In this document: in pieces, positions 24,948 through 37,688 of the stretch | How positions within the stretch are numbered: position 1 is the first letter of the stretch | Layout: every line of letters starts with the position of its first letter | DNA from: Seriola aureovittata | Lineage: Eukaryota; Chordata; Actinopteri; Carangiformes; Carangidae | DNA length: 64,000 bases | Direction: 5' to 3' | NCBI RefSeq assembly: GCF_021018895.1 | Contig: NC_079364.1 | Coordinates: 4,189,901-4,253,900, forward strand | The notes under the pieces: generated by a model | Told to the model about the DNA's origin: nothing | What the model saw: only the letters and a program-made list of their open reading frames with translations | The model's database searches: none | Translations under genes and position numbers: made by a program

Positions 24948-26781
24948 ACAGCCCGATAACACCTGCAAGTGAACCACAGCACACCATAGGCCCTCTGCAC
25001 CAGTACAGCCCCTACCATCACCACATGATAAAACAGAGCAGAGGGAAGATTTCCTCTCACAGTATTTATATTTTACTCTCATGCTGCATTAGACAGCTGC
25101 TTCACTCAAAGACTCTCTGTAACCATCATTGCAGGTACACAGACACCTCGGCGCAGCTAATGGAGTTGTATCAATAAATCTGTGTCTTCAAATCCTTGAC
25201 CTTGAATAATAAGGAAATAAAAATTCTGTCAGAACTCACTGGTGTAAAGTGAGGCATGACTAACACAAAGCCTCTCTGAGCCTCTGACTAGACACAAAAC
25301 AGCAAAAAATAAATATAAAAATTGTAAATGAGGTGCAATTGTTATTCAGTTATTCAGCTTATCCATAAGTAAAGCTTGTCACTGATGAGTGTACAAAGCC
25401 TGTTGCTGTGACACCCATACTCTCCCAAACAAAAACCTGCAGCAGAGAGAATACAATGGTAAACATACAGAATAATTTGCCCCTAACGTAATCACTTAAA
25501 TATAAAAATGAGCCGTAGCCTCAGACACACCAGACAGCAGCAAAAACCCAAAGGCTCAGTCCTTGACAATTGTACTTGTATTATTACCAGGACGCATCAC
25601 AGTTTAGAAGGCAAACTTCCTGATCAACTTTGACCTACCTTACTTAGTGTAGTTTACCTGCAGCACACAGTTTATTTGCAGTGAGGGATTATTATCGACA
25701 CTTTGAGTGCTATAAAGTGATTCAGATAATCTGGATAAACTGTTGGCTTGTTTATAATATAACGATGACTTTGGTGAGTAAAATGTTACTGTAATAAATA
25801 ATAAAATCATGTCCAAAACTATGAAAATTAGATCCAAGTTTTAATGAACCAAAATGTACAATTTCCAAAGTTCAAGATGTCATTGTTTTTTGTAGAATTT
25901 TGTTGTTAATGTGCATCTATTCAAGATGTCTTTAAGATGCAGAATGTAGAAAAATGAAGTCTCTCTCTTTCAAATCAGCTTTGATCACATTATCTTAATT
26001 AAGAAAAATATTGACAAAATACAATTCTAAAAAAGTAGACAGTACATCTACAATGTGAGCAAAACAATCAAGAATTAGCACAAACAAATGTAAACGTAGC
26101 ATTCTTCTGCAAAATACAGTGAAGGAAATTATTCATTGAAAAAAAAAAAAAGCTTTCTCTCTCACATACACACACATTAAACACATGCAGAGCAATGTCC
26201 TGCTTGTCATTTTTGCTGAAGATACGAAGAGATAACTCTCTCTCACTGGTTTCTAAGATCTTTGTACTAATATTCCTCCTGGTCTTCCTCCTTGTCCTGG
26301 ACTGTTTCTACCGACAATTCGAAATTCAGCTTTAAGTCAGAGAGAGACAACATACTGAGCGACTGAGACACAAAGACAGAGGAGAAGACAGCCTGGTTAT
26401 TTTAATAATACCCCTCATGTCCCGTTTGTGTTACAGCGATCTCTCTTAAAACACTTACACGATGTGCGTTTATGCATGCAGAGAGAATGTGGCTGTGCAC
26501 TAATCGGAGCAAAAGCATGACCTATGGATGAGCTAAATAACTGGATGCCATTTTTGTCCAGAGCTGTCTCCATGACAACTGAGGAACTCCATTCACAAGG
26601 CAAAAAAATGTACATGTAGTTAAAAGCTCAGGGGAAAACTAGTAACTTTGGTTCAAGTGTTTTCAGTCTGTTAGCCTGACCGACTATTTCTAATTTCCAA
26701 AAACTTGGCATGTAAGAAGGTATTAAATTAAAAGGTTCCACATTTTACACTTCACTGGTGTTTTATCTGAAGTTTTGATAT

Positions 26782-27176
26782 CGATAAGAAGAACGATGTA
26801 GTTTCAGTTTAGTTTTACATCTCCTCTCTGACTTCTCTCTACAGCTCTAGTAACAACAGGTCGGCTCTTTCCTGATTGGCTGACTGTTTCCTGACTTATC
26901 GAATCAAAATATGGCAAAGTTCAAGAAAACACTGAGAGAAAACAAATCCTACAAGGTTGGATGGTGGGTTCTGGGTGGGCAGAGCTCGGGGCATGGCCGA
27001 GAGTGGAGTGGAGAGTGTCTTTGTTGTGACAGCACAAATTTACAGGAAGTCCTGACGGCTGGTTTTAAGGCTCAGTTTTCTGAATACAGGCTGTGAGCAT
27101 TTCTCTGTGGACTGAGGCTTTGATACTTTCACAGTATTAATAAAGAACATAGACCTGCTTTATAATTAAAAAAGAC
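26782..27176 (+). mobile_element. Dispersed teleost repeat, second long copy of the 9446 family
   Basis: It matches 9446-9878 in order and orientation, for example cctgacggctggttttaagg and tttctctgtggactgag. It lacks part of the ccaataagaagagagg region of that copy. See 4917-5165 for the inverted deleted copy. Confidence 0.75.
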
Positions 27177-28945
27177 ATGGACGATTACATTCTAAACAGA
27201 GGATGACCCTTTACCATTTTGAATGTTTTTGAGCTTTCCTCTGTTACGCCAGTGCCATTGTCGGGTCAAAATGTCAGTTTTAAACACTGGACATCCAATT
27301 AGCAGATTACAAAGTTGGTCAAGCACATTGAAATGGTTTGATTTGAATGACGCTGTGACCTTTCCACGACCCTCAGGACAAAAGGTACATTTTAACTATC
27401 CTGCTATCAAGGCTCTGAGTGCAGCAGAATTTTCAGTGTGTTGTTCAATCTGTGAGTATTATTGTGCAGCGGATGCCAGTGGGGCTTTAGACTTGATGAA
27501 AAACTAATTCCTGTACACAGTCCACTGAGGGAGAAAGTGCTTGCTGGCAGAGAGCAGAAAAAGCAAAAAGGGGGTTAAGTAGATATTGAAAGGGAGTTGC
27601 TTTTGTTTGGAGCCCATTTCAGTGCTGTATCCCGAAAGAAGGAGCCAACAAGGAGAAACAAGTTACTTTCAGCTCAACCCCGCACCAAGGTTGGCTTTCA
27701 TATCATATCTAAAGATTACACATGCAGCAGGGTCCAGGCTAAACTGGGTGCCAAATAAGGAGCTGGCAGCAGGAACTGAGCGGTGGCGAGAGCAGCGGCA
27801 AAGGCCCCCTGAGAAACACCAGCCAGTCTGCACATGAAATGACCTTCTGCGAGGAGGGGACAGCCGAGTGGTTGTAAGTGACAGGTACAGCCAATGTCAT
27901 TACTGCGATTAGCTATTCAGGTCCAAAACAAAGAGCTGACTCCGAGTGTGTGACAAGGGCGTATGTACTGGGTGTCTGCCACTAATTCAATTAGGAAAAT
28001 TTGGAGATTGCAATTACATACTACAGTTATGTAAGCATCTGACCTTGTCTAAGCTCCACTGTGGCAGTATTGCAGGTAATATCATACGAATCTGTGTGTG
28101 GGAGAGAAATGACCTGCAGTAACTGAATGTGTTCCAATGAAATGCATCTGAAAATGATAGGTGGAGGAGGTAGAGGACCGAAAAAGTCATTGACTCTGCA
28201 TTAGGGAACCCACTGCGGCTCTCTTTTCACTCCACACATCTGAACGCAACAACATTTTGTATTTCAATATGTATCATTTCTCAATGTCTGAGCTGTTGCT
28301 GAAGCAACACAGAAAATTCATTTTTCATCTGGACAGGTGAGTCATAACGATTTTCCCAAAGAGGTGCAGGCAGACGGAGCAGCAGCGTTTGGTCTGGGTG
28401 TCAGTGACTTTGACTGTTAGTCAGAATTTATTTGTAGAAGAATGGAAAAAAAACAAAGCTGATGTATTGTGACCCTAGACAGAGGGCAAAGCCGCACAAG
28501 CATTTACAACAGCAAAACTCACTGTGGCTGGCGCTTTTGCTCGAGGAGATGAAACACATCCGTGCTGAACTTTTGCATAGTTCAGAGTTCAACTTTGGTG
28601 AAGTTTGACACACAATTTATGCAGTTGATGCCGATTTTAACAAAAATAAAATACCTCAGAATATTCCAGATTTTTTACTAGCAACAAAGACACTTGAATA
28701 AGAAGCTCAGGTGCTTTTCTACTGATATTTTAAACTAGAGTTCTTATTGTTGTTGTAACAATTACAATTACAAACAACAATTGTTCAGCCAGAGCCTGAA
28801 GATATACAGGGCTCCTCATGAGGAGCTCACCCAAGGCCCAAGTCTTATATCAGTGCAATGAACATTCCCACTGGCCAGGAGATATTTTTCATATTATCTA
28901 AGAACAGTTCAATACCTTATTTAATAATAGGATGATACAATCTGT

Positions 28946-28986
28946 TCAGAGTTCAGAAAACTTTATCGTCCCTCCAGGGCACACAA
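28946..28986 (-). mobile_element. Retroelement-type 3' tail fragment (reverse orientation)
   Basis: The sequence cagaaaactttatcgtccct followed by ccagggcacac resembles the reverse complement of the 'ggg...aataaagttttctga' tails of fish LINE/SINE elements. It is short and decayed. Confidence 0.35.
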
Positions 28987-29867
28987 ACAACATACAAAAG
29001 CCCACTGGACAGCAATTACAGCCGTCACAGCAAACAACCAAATAAAAAAAGTTGTATCTCCTCATCAATAAGCCACAATAAAGTGCTGCTGAGCAGTACA
29101 GCCAAGGTTTAGTGCAGATTAAGCGCCTGTTGCTCTTCTTGATATTTCGAGTTCACTGCATCATCCTAACCAGAGCCCACAGCAGTCCAGGAGACCGGAG
29201 GTAAAGCTGCTGCAACACTGACTCCTCTGTGAGCAATCTGGATTCATTAGAGTAACATTCATCTTCAGGTTACTACAACAACAACTACGAGGTAGCGATC
29301 AGAGTGCAAAATAGTCAACGAAGTGCTACTGGAATATCTTCCTGTCAATGATTGTCTGAATGTCAAACACCAATCTTGGTTCAATCAAGTATATCTCTTT
29401 TGTTACCGAGGTCTGAGTCGAGTCTGCAGCTCTGAGATAAACATTTCTTGATTGATCAATTCACTCATCAATTTAATAATTTGGGGCTGTAACGAGTCCA
29501 ACTGCAGACATTTCAGCAAACTGTACTCCAATAAATCACGGGGGTTTCCTTTAGAGTACGCTACAGATTTCCAAAAGCTCCACTTTAACTTCAGGGACAG
29601 CATCCCAGCGAGTACGCACAAAGTGGAAAATCATGTACTTGATGGAAAGGTTGTGCCGTGGGATTTATTTTGTTGTTAAAAGGGCAGTGTGGAGGCTTGT
29701 GTTGCGTGATGTCATGGACAGGACCAGCAGGATGTTTGCTGCACACACTATCTAGAATAACGGATGGTCAAAGAATAAAAATCTTTAGATTTCACTCCAG
29801 CCCCAATTCATCTCCAACGTTGAAAATCTGAAGTGCTGCAGTACAGCATAAACTGATATCCTCAGTA

Positions 29868-30235
29868 ACACTGCAACTATCATTCATTATCAGTTAATTT
29901 AAACAGTGGCATTCTGATTAACTAATTGGGTCTATAAAATGTCAGTAAAAAAAGGCAAATTTCCCATCACCAGTTCCCACAGTACAAGGTGTTGTTTCTA
30001 ATTGCTAAATGTACATTCTGGTTTAAATTTAATTCACACTGATTCATGTGACAACATTATTTTTTAATGAGCTTCAAAGTTGATGTTTGACCTTAAATTC
30101 TAAAACTGACTTTTAAGCCAACATGGTCGAGAAGTCCATAAAGAAATTTTAACATCTACAATTCAATGACAACTGAGCAAACTCCATTTGCTGAGGAAGA
30201 TCATGTTATATGGTTGAAAGCTTTTAGTTCTCATT
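29868..30235. mobile_element. GCAACTAA-type AT-rich repeat
   Basis: It begins ctgcaactatcattcattat and contains gggtctataaaatgtcagta and aaatttcccatcaccagttc, which match the family consensus that I recall (a 'ggtctataaaatgtcagaaaa' block). The right half is decayed. Confidence 0.6.
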
Positions 30236-30362
30236 AAAATTTTGTCACTCATGTTAAAACTGAATTTTGATTGATTTGATTGATATATGTTTTGCATTAT
30301 TGATCATTATTACCTTTATAATGCTATTATACGGTTCAATGATCGTTATCAGCATTGGCACT

Positions 30363-30420
30363 AATTGATTGATTGACTTTATTGTCCACCTCAGTGGAAA
30401 TTTGTCTTTGGCCTCTCCAA
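30363..30420 (-). mobile_element. Retroelement-type 3' tail fragment (reverse orientation)
   Basis: The block gactttattgtccacctcag then tggaaatttgtctttgg is the reverse complement of a tail type also seen forward at 38462-38516 (cgcggacaataaaggctttc). Only the tail remains. Confidence 0.45.
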
Positions 30421-31263
30421 TAAATGAATACCGGAGAGCAGATCTTATACAATAAGAGGACGAGTAACAAGTGTTCCCAGGTGAAGTCAATCGGTTGCAT
30501 TATTGATGGTACTGATAATTAATCTACGTTCTTGTGCCATGTTATAATATATACATAACATGCTGGTGCAGATAGAAAATCATCTATCCATCACTTTTTT
30601 ATGGAACACCACCACGTTCATTGACCGCTTCATCCCAGCTCAAGGCAACACACTGCCTCTCTGTGCTCCGTCAGTGTGTTGCCTAAATGTCTTTACTTCT
30701 GTGATGTTTTCTTTGCATCGATCTCAGACAGGGACAGACACAGGGGGAATTTCCATGAACTCTCCAGTGTCTGATCCACCTTCAGATTAAGTCTAAATCC
30801 TAACCTAAGGTAAAAATCCTTCACTTGGACACAGTGACTCGCGCGCTGCGGTCAAACAGGTACGAATTGAAGCCGTTGCCCTGCAGTAAGCCAGAGGATT
30901 TTCTTCTTGTAAGCAACAGTGTCAAAAACACAGACAGGTGTGGCAGGGATATCCAAACGGATCAAGTTAGTCAAATAGAGGATAATGTTACCGTGTCATA
31001 GGCGCAAACAGAAACATATTTGAAATCCTCTGTTACTGTGGCAGCAAATGTTTATCTGGTTAGTATAACTCCAATGAATGTGTTGAATAATTAATCACAT
31101 TGCCTGTTAAGAAAAAAAATTGTAGACTCCAAAGATCTGTCAGACTTCAGAAATGGAGGGCTGTCTGTAAAGTATATAGCACTGATGAGCAATTTTATTT
31201 CCCCGATGGGTGAAAGGTGTGAAATATAGATGGGGGATAAAGGGAACATTCAATTCATGCAAT

Positions 31264-31290
31264 AATGATGATGATGATGATGATGATGAG
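31264..31290. repeat. (ATG)n trinucleotide repeat, 9 units
   Basis: Pure ATG/GAT run; intronic. The poly-Ser frame on the minus strand is an artefact. Confidence 0.95.
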
Positions 31291-31831
31291 CAACATGGGT
31301 CAAAGACATTTAAGTAGTTAGTGACTGAATTCATTACAGTGTCTGGAATGATTACTTTAAGTCTATTTGTAGGAGCAAAAGTAGGAGAATTAAATGGTAG
31401 CACAGGAAAGTGATGTAATTTCCCAGAATGCCTCCAAAGAAGGGATGCACTTACTTGGTTTGGGAGACTGAAGTGGGGGGGGGGGTTTCCAATTAAGAAA
31501 AAATGTTAGTGTTAACCAAACCTCCCATATCACATCCTGCTGTGTGATCATGTTTTGATTTGTAGGTTGCTCCAGAAAGATTCCTCCACTTACAAACACG
31601 TTTTTCATGATGCTTTTCATTGCACAAACATTTCCTTCTATCAGACATTGTAGCTGCTGAAAATACCAAATAACAACTGGCCTAAAATGAGCCTACAAAT
31701 TAATCATCAGTTTCCACCATCATCATTCATTTAGCTGACATGTTGAATATGCACAGAAGATCTTTTCCTGACTTCTAAGACACTTTTTCTCATTGCAAAA
31801 TGTTGTTGCTGTTAGTTTTTTTTTTTTAAAA

Positions 31832-32157
31832 CTGCATTTTAGGGACACTAGGGGGCATCATCACTCCACAACAAGCTAGCTATCAATTATCATAATGTCG
31901 TTATGGCTAAACGTGTTAGTGAGCAGTTGCCTGTTTACAGTCTGGCTTTGTCTGAAAGTAACAAAACCACAAATCACTAATTAACTCTTAATAAGCGTAA
32001 AATCGACAAGTTTCCAGCATAGCATATGAAAGAGGCAAGCTGCTTCTCCCTGTGTCGAGTTGTTATGCTAAGCTAAGACACTCAACAGGCAGATGTGAGA
32101 GTTTTACTGACCTTTTTTTTATTTATATTTCCCAAAATGTTGAAATATTCCTTTAAA
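31832..32157 (+). mobile_element. Dispersed teleost repeat ('cccaaaatgttgaaatattc' terminus)
   Basis: It starts actgcattttagggacacta and ends cccaaaatgttgaaatattc followed by cttta. The interior includes cctgtttacagtctggcttt and atgctaagctaagac. These blocks, in this order, belong to a common non-coding teleost repeat (by recall). No ORF. Confidence 0.6.
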
Positions 32158-32510
32158 ATGATAATATTGACTTGTGGATTATTGTCAGCCTGTTAGTCTT
32201 TGCTTCATAACCACTGGCCTTGTTTACTCTGCATTTGAATGAGCCCAGAGGGCCGGACTGCTCTCTGTGTATGTCACAGTTTAGGCATCAATAAAACAGG
32301 GGCTGTGAAGGCCAAAGAACCTACGTGGTAAAAGTTCACCTGAAGACGTGAGGATTAACCGCCCTCTCTCACATTTATAGATGCTTAAAACCATTTAATG
32401 AGCCTTGAAATCAATAAAGTGCTGTTTAGTACACAAATCAAATTGCTCTGAATTTCAAGGCTATTGGGTCTGCCAATTTGCTTTGAATGGAAAAATAATT
32501 CCCTGCACTT

Positions 32511-32719
32511 AAGAGTGAGATGATCGGGGCGTCGTGTAGCGTAGTGGTCTAAGCAGGCGCCCCATGTGTAGAGGCTACAGTCCTCGCTGCAGGTGGCCCC
32601 GGTTCGAATCTCGCATCGGACGGCCCTTCGCTGCATGTCACTATACTATCAAATAAAGGCATAAAAAAGCCCAAAAAATATACTTAAAAAAAAAAAAAAA
32701 AAAAAAGAGTAAGGTGATC
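32511..32719 (+). mobile_element. tRNA-derived SINE with target-site duplications
   Basis: The element body is 32526-32704. It carries an RNA polymerase III A box (tagcgtagtggtctaag, near 32537) and a B box (ggttcgaatct, near 32602), as in a tRNA gene. These are followed by a tRNA-unrelated region with the cttcgctgcatgtca motif seen in many fish SINEs, and an A-rich tail of more than 20 A at 32686-32706. The flanks aagagtgagatgatc (32511-32525) and aagagtaaggtgatc (32705-32719) are a 15-bp target duplication with two differences, so the insertion is moderately old. It lies in the sense opposite to nell1. It is not a functional tRNA gene: the acceptor stem is not closed and there is a long 3' extension. 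Confidence 0.88.
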
Positions 32720-35700
32720 ACGTTATCAGGGATATGATATTCTAATTCTTCTTCTCTGGTTTTATGTTTTTATTCCTTGCGCAAAGTTGTCATCAAAACC
32801 AAATTTACTTAGTGGTTGTCAAAGTGGTGAGAGAACAACTAGGAGGAAAAAATTGGATTTCTGATTCAGACTTATTTTGTGGGATGACTTCATCAGCATT
32901 AATCCTCGACAAAAAAATCTTGAAAAAGAAGGTTTTAGTGAATAAATACACAGTCACACTGAGACCTTAATAACTATAATCAGAATGCAAATCAAAAAAA
33001 GAAAATGGCAATTGCATCCCTTTGTAACCAACCTAAATCCAGTCCTCATATAAACTATCCTCATTAGTGCCCTCTGGGAAAGTGTGATTGGTAATTCGGG
33101 ATATATTCTTCTCTCTGCAGTGTTTATCAGCTGTACAAAAGCATCTCATTACAAGCTATATCGCTGCACGCTACTGAAAAGTCAGCATCAAATGACGGTA
33201 AATATAGTTTGGTTTAATGGGTTTTCATTTCAGCACTTTAGGCAATCAAACCTAGAATATTTGAGACTTTTTGTATCAACTGTGCAGAAGCTTAAACTTA
33301 AGGTAAAAAACATGAGCCCATGAAGAAGACATCATTGCACTTCTGCATCATAGCCAAGTTTTTAAACAAACATCCAGAACAGTTGGATCTGACAGCTGCA
33401 GAGTTTAAATACAAACTTTGACCAACAGCTGATCTGCCACCATCATCTCAAAGTGGCATGGGGGAAAAAAAAACAGCATCACATTAGGCTAAAGTGCTGC
33501 TGTTTTGTTTCTCTGATGAAAGGTATCACGAGCTGTGATTGCTACTTTGAAGACAATGTGTGGGCTGATTTGCAAGCAGGTGGTGTCAGCTGGTGCGTCT
33601 GCAGGTCACGGTGAAATGCAGAGGGGTAAACATGTGATCAGAGCGGAGTGCAGCAGCCGATGAAGTGGTTGACCTTTCTGTCCGACCCCGTACATCTATG
33701 GCAAGGGGGGCTCGGTAATCATGATTAAATTCACACTCTCACCGGCCTCACGTTGACCTTCCAACAAAAGCTTCAGAGCAGCTTTACATAAACACCTTCA
33801 CATCCTCGCCATGTATTGTTAATTGAGAATAAGCAAATGAACTGCATTGCAACACAAGAAAAACTGAGGATTCCCGAACGAATTGCTTGTTTTGGCGAAT
33901 GTTCTGGTTGAAGAAACAGTTGCTTTAAATGAGATTAAGCAACATTTTGCAGGTGTAACACACCTCTGTAGTGCTACTGAACTTCATTACAAGCTGCTGA
34001 TAGTCTCTCCAAAGCTTCCTGCCACAACAGCTTCACAATGAGACTTTCTTTACAGATCCAAAAGTCTAACAGACACTTTGCAAAGTATTATAGGATGAAA
34101 TTAGTGGAAAGCTCTGAAGCAGGATGTGTTTTTGTAATGCAAAACATTCAAAATGGCTTCCCTGATTGATGCACGCACTAACGATCAAACAATGAAGAGC
34201 TGGATTTATTTTAAATTTTAACCTAAACACTTGTCAACCGCCTGTTACAGAAAAGTGTAGCTGTATTATATAGAAATTATTAAAACATTAACAAGCTAAA
34301 TACAGAGATAGTATGCAGCATTAATATTATTTACAGAGTTCACTATACTGATAAGTACATTTTGATTTATATAGTATTTTACTGTGGAGGTTTATAACGT
34401 ATTTCACAGTAAAGTGCAGTAAGGAGATACAGGGTCCTACAAGAACAACACTAATGCACCAAACAGTGCAAAGACGACACCCGGCTGTGGATTGTTATTC
34501 TGGTGAAATACCTCAGGGAGAAGTTTCAACAGTCGTCGTTCTTTGATCATGTTCTTTGTGAAGCTTTAGAGATTTCGCTACTTATGGATTTAATGCTGAT
34601 GAATCTTTTTGTCGTGTGTTCTTCTCACATCGAGGCAAACCGGTGAGTCAAGCCGAGTTAATTTGTTTAGCAGCTGCTTGTTCAAAGCGATGCTTTAATA
34701 GTGAGGAGAGGTTTAAAGACTGCTGCAGGTTGGGGGAATGATTTAATGGTATTTGTTAAACAGATGCTGGTGTGTGGTGAAGCCGTGGTTTATCAGAGCG
34801 CAAAACAAATATTTAATTAGCAGCATTATGACTGGAGTTAGCATGGGCAGAGCTGTTTGATGCAAGCAACACCACACAGTACTGGTCAGAGAAGGGAAAT
34901 GACTCAATAAATGTGTTTATAAGGCAGAATGTAAGAGTCTAGCTTAGTGCCATCCTTCACTTTCATACCACTCACAGCCACCATCAGATGACAAATGGTA
35001 TCCAACCAACCCATTCACTGTAACCGTCTCAATTAACTCAGCTCTCACCCAAAGAACTGTAAGTGCGTAAAAAGTTTTGATTCCATTTTCATGTGCTCTC
35101 CATCTCTTTTGTCATCACTGCTTTCTCATCTGACACACGGCCACTTCAGCCATAATTAATCGACAAACCACAGGCCTAATGGGAATAATAGGTGTCTTGG
35201 AAGAATCAATACTACAATGCAACCCCACCCCTCCTCATGCATCATACAGCTTTCCATCCATGAGAGGTGACAAAGCATTACCTCGAGTCAAATTTACACC
35301 GCTTGTTCACAGCGCGTCTGTCTAGCAGCTACATTAAGAAAAGGACAAGTAATGTCTTCCTGGCTCTCAGGAGGGAGTGTGAAGGTCGAGAAAGACTGTC
35401 ACAGCTGAGGTGCATGTTTATAGATCAACTCTGACTGAGTGCTCTTTCAGAAAAGTGCCTTCATTACCCAATCGATGATGCGATTATATCATTGTTACTT
35501 TCCACTTCATTATGGAACAGTGTGAGCTGAACACACATCCTCCAGGCTATATAAAGACACAGCCTTTCTCTTACACTGTGTGTGTTAATTTGTCCTTGGA
35601 TGTTTCATTGTCAGTTAACAGCCTGTCATCCACACTGAGACAGTAGCAAACAAATATTTACCTTGATAAACGCTGACAGCTCATTAGCGGCGTCACTTCA

Positions 35701-35784
35701 GGACCATGGTAAAAATACAGCGACGCAGCCACTTATGACGGATTTATCAAGGTGTTCCATGTGGAGGCGTTTTGTGTGCGTTAC

Positions 35785-35955
35785 CTGTTACAGTCGACGT
35801 GCAGCAGCAGGTGGGAGGCGCTGATGGTGAGGGCGATCTTGTGCCACTGTCCATCGGCGAGGCGGTAGGGGAAGGACTCGGAGCGCGGCTTGCCTTTGAA
35901 GCGGTAGTGGTAGCGGATCTCCTCTCTCACCCCGCTGCTCTCCAGCTCAAAGTAA
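35785..35955 (-). CDS. nell1: nell1 exon ~4: core of TSPN/laminin-G-like domain
   Basis: This exon is 171 nt: 1 nt, 56 codons, 2 nt. It encodes the central beta sandwich of the TSPN domain: YFELESSGVREEIRYHYRF, then a basic KGKPRSE loop, then ADGQWHKIALTISASHLLLH and VDCN. The DGQWHK motif is the usual laminin-G/TSPN signature, and the VDCN cysteine is a conserved half-cystine of the family. The basic loop fits the heparin-binding behaviour reported for this domain; that link is inference. The minus-strand acceptor is a strong cctctcttcccctgcag. The donor is CAG/gtaacg. The split codon AG/G gives Arg before Ile-Tyr-Glu-Arg of the next exon. The exon is clearly more GC-rich than the introns around it and has no disruption. 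Confidence 0.98.
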
Positions 35956-36110
35956 CTGCAGGGGAAGAGAGGTGGTCAGAGGTTAAGAGACACTCGGTCT
36001 ACTGGTTCAGGGTAAAGAAATATCTCAACTCATGGAGGAATAAAACATTATGGGTAGGAGGTTTTGTACAGAACAGGTTAGTGAGCTAATTTGTAGATCT
36101 TTTTTTTTTA

Positions 36111-36113
<3 letters not shown>

Positions 36114-36142
<29 letters not shown>
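36114..36142. repeat. Poly(A) tract, 29 nt
   Basis: Pure A run about 160 bp upstream (gene sense) of nell1 exon 4; on the transcript it is a U29 tract. It could be the tail of a decayed retroelement, but no body is recognisable. Confidence 0.95.
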
Positions 36143-36144
<2 letters not shown>

Positions 36145-36230
36145 GAAGGGGTGAATATTTTCTGAAGCCATTTTATTTATGATATTTATTCCTGAATGAG
36201 TTTGAAAGCTTCTGAAGTGGCTATTATATA

Positions 36231-36540
36231 ATCAGTGACCCAGTGATGAAACAATTAGATGACTGATTTGTCAATCAACAAGAACTAATCCCACTATCTG
36301 AATAACTGATCAATGGTTTAAAGTCATTTATGAGGCAAAAATGCAAAACATTTGCTGGTTCCATCTTCTTGATTGTGAATGTTGCTGCTTTTTTATGTTT
36401 TATATTATTATAGGTTGAATAAAACAAGCAATCTGAAGATGACATCCAAGACTCTGAGAACTTGAAATAATTATTTTACAGTATTTCTGATATTTAAAAG
36501 ACTAAATAATCAATAAAAAATTACATGAAACACTGAAGTT
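36231..36540. mobile_element. GCAACTAA-type AT-rich repeat
   Basis: The sequence gatgaaacaattagatgact, then ggttccatcttcttgattgt and aaacaagcaatctgaagatg, corresponds to family blocks ('gcttctcaaatgtgag', 'gacgtcatctt') in reverse order. Moderately decayed. Confidence 0.5.
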
Positions 36541-37340
36541 CTACTGAAAATTTCCCTGATATTATTTTTCGGTCGCTGTTTATTAGGCCCTTATTGAGTA
36601 AGTTAACAACTTGACCCGAAGGTGGCACTAAGTTAAAGTTCACAGTATCCAATGTTGAAAGGCTTCTTTCTCTCTGGAGCGGGATTAGTAAATAAAATGC
36701 GACTCTGACAATTAGAGTTTGACATTTGTTGTGTAGAAGGAGATCACTAAAATCATTCTGATCCACAAAGTCTATTCAAAATCTGGCAGTTTTGTTTTCC
36801 AGACACATATCATCAACAAGACAGTTCTTCAAGGGCAAACTGAGCTGATTGTATCAGTAGAATTAGCCTCTGGGGATCTTGATTATTGATACAAAATTTC
36901 ATAAAAGTCTGGGCCAATGTTTTAGACAGACTAACCATTCAAATATCCAACATCATCTTGGGGTTTCACTGCTGTCTCTGTTTAACACAACAATATATTT
37001 ACACAATAAAAAGCTAGTTATTAAACTATGAAAATTAAATGTCATTTAGTCTCACAGGCAATCCCCCTGTAGCTGTGGTCTGGTAAAACCCACAGTCAAA
37101 TTGGCAGAGTACAATGATTTGTTGATCCCATATTTATTAAAAAAGGGCCACCATCATCCTAACCTCTGAACACACATTGTAATTTAATTCCCCAGCCGAC
37201 ACACGTAACAACAGAACGTGTACACACGAGGAAGATGATGCTTGAACAAACAACAACTGAGGTGACTGCTCAGTGCGAGCTTCCAGAGATATTTCTGTCT
37301 CAGTTTCACCCACCATCCTCACTTTGTGGTGTGTCTGCAG

Positions 37341-37409
37341 GCGTTCGACCTGCAGCTCGTCTCCACACCGTGTGCGCTCTTGTTCTCCACCCTCATCAGC
37401 CACGCCGAA
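37341..37409 (+). other. Candidate plus-strand exon (69 nt), unidentified
   Basis: A GC-rich segment lies between a good acceptor (ttgtggtgtgtctgcag) and a donor (GAA/gtaaga). In frame 0 it reads AFDLQLVSTPCALLFSTLIS followed by HAE, and about 20 of 23 codons end in G or C, unlike the AT-rich surroundings. I do not recognise the protein, and no partner exons were found on the plus strand. It could be an exon of an antisense or nested transcript, a relic of a retrocopy, or chance. The opposite strand is also open here. Confidence 0.25.
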
Positions 37410-37645
37410 GTAAGAGCCAGCCAGCCGCAGACAGCTGCGGCCCGAGCGCCGCAGGCAAACAGTCATGACATTTCAGCTCCCCTGCAGCTGCAAATGACCC
37501 CCAATACTGGAACCACTGGACCCCCAGCGCACACACAAAATATACTGTATACGATGAACACACCTTTAACACATACATTCATACAGAACCTCGCTAGAAC
37601 TTCACCTGTCCCAACATATTCAGGCACAAAAACACACATCCAAAC

Positions 37646-37654
<9 letters not shown>

Positions 37655-37686
<32 letters not shown>
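37655..37686. repeat. (CA)n microsatellite, 16 units
   Basis: Pure CA run at the end of a broader CA-rich stretch beginning near 37625. Confidence 0.95.

Positions 37687-37688
<2 letters not shown>

Larger units (their letters stand above)
11895..35784 (-). other. nell1: nell1 intron ~4 (23890 bp)
   Basis: This is the largest complete intron here. Supported contents are the dispersed AT-rich repeat copies at 19446-19916, 22985-23160 and 29868-30235; a teleost repeat at 24290-24947; a second copy of the 9446 family at 26782-27176; a retroelement-type tail at 30363-30420; another repeat at 31832-32157; and a SINE with target duplication at 32511-32719. I see nothing recognisable in 11895-16300, 16360-19440, 19920-22980, 27180-28940 or 32720-35780 beyond short homopolymers and scattered simple sequence. 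Confidence 0.85.

Noticed and set aside
32526..32640. Functional tRNA gene
   Set aside because: A and B boxes are present but the acceptor stem does not close and the sequence continues into a SINE body with an A tail and target duplications.
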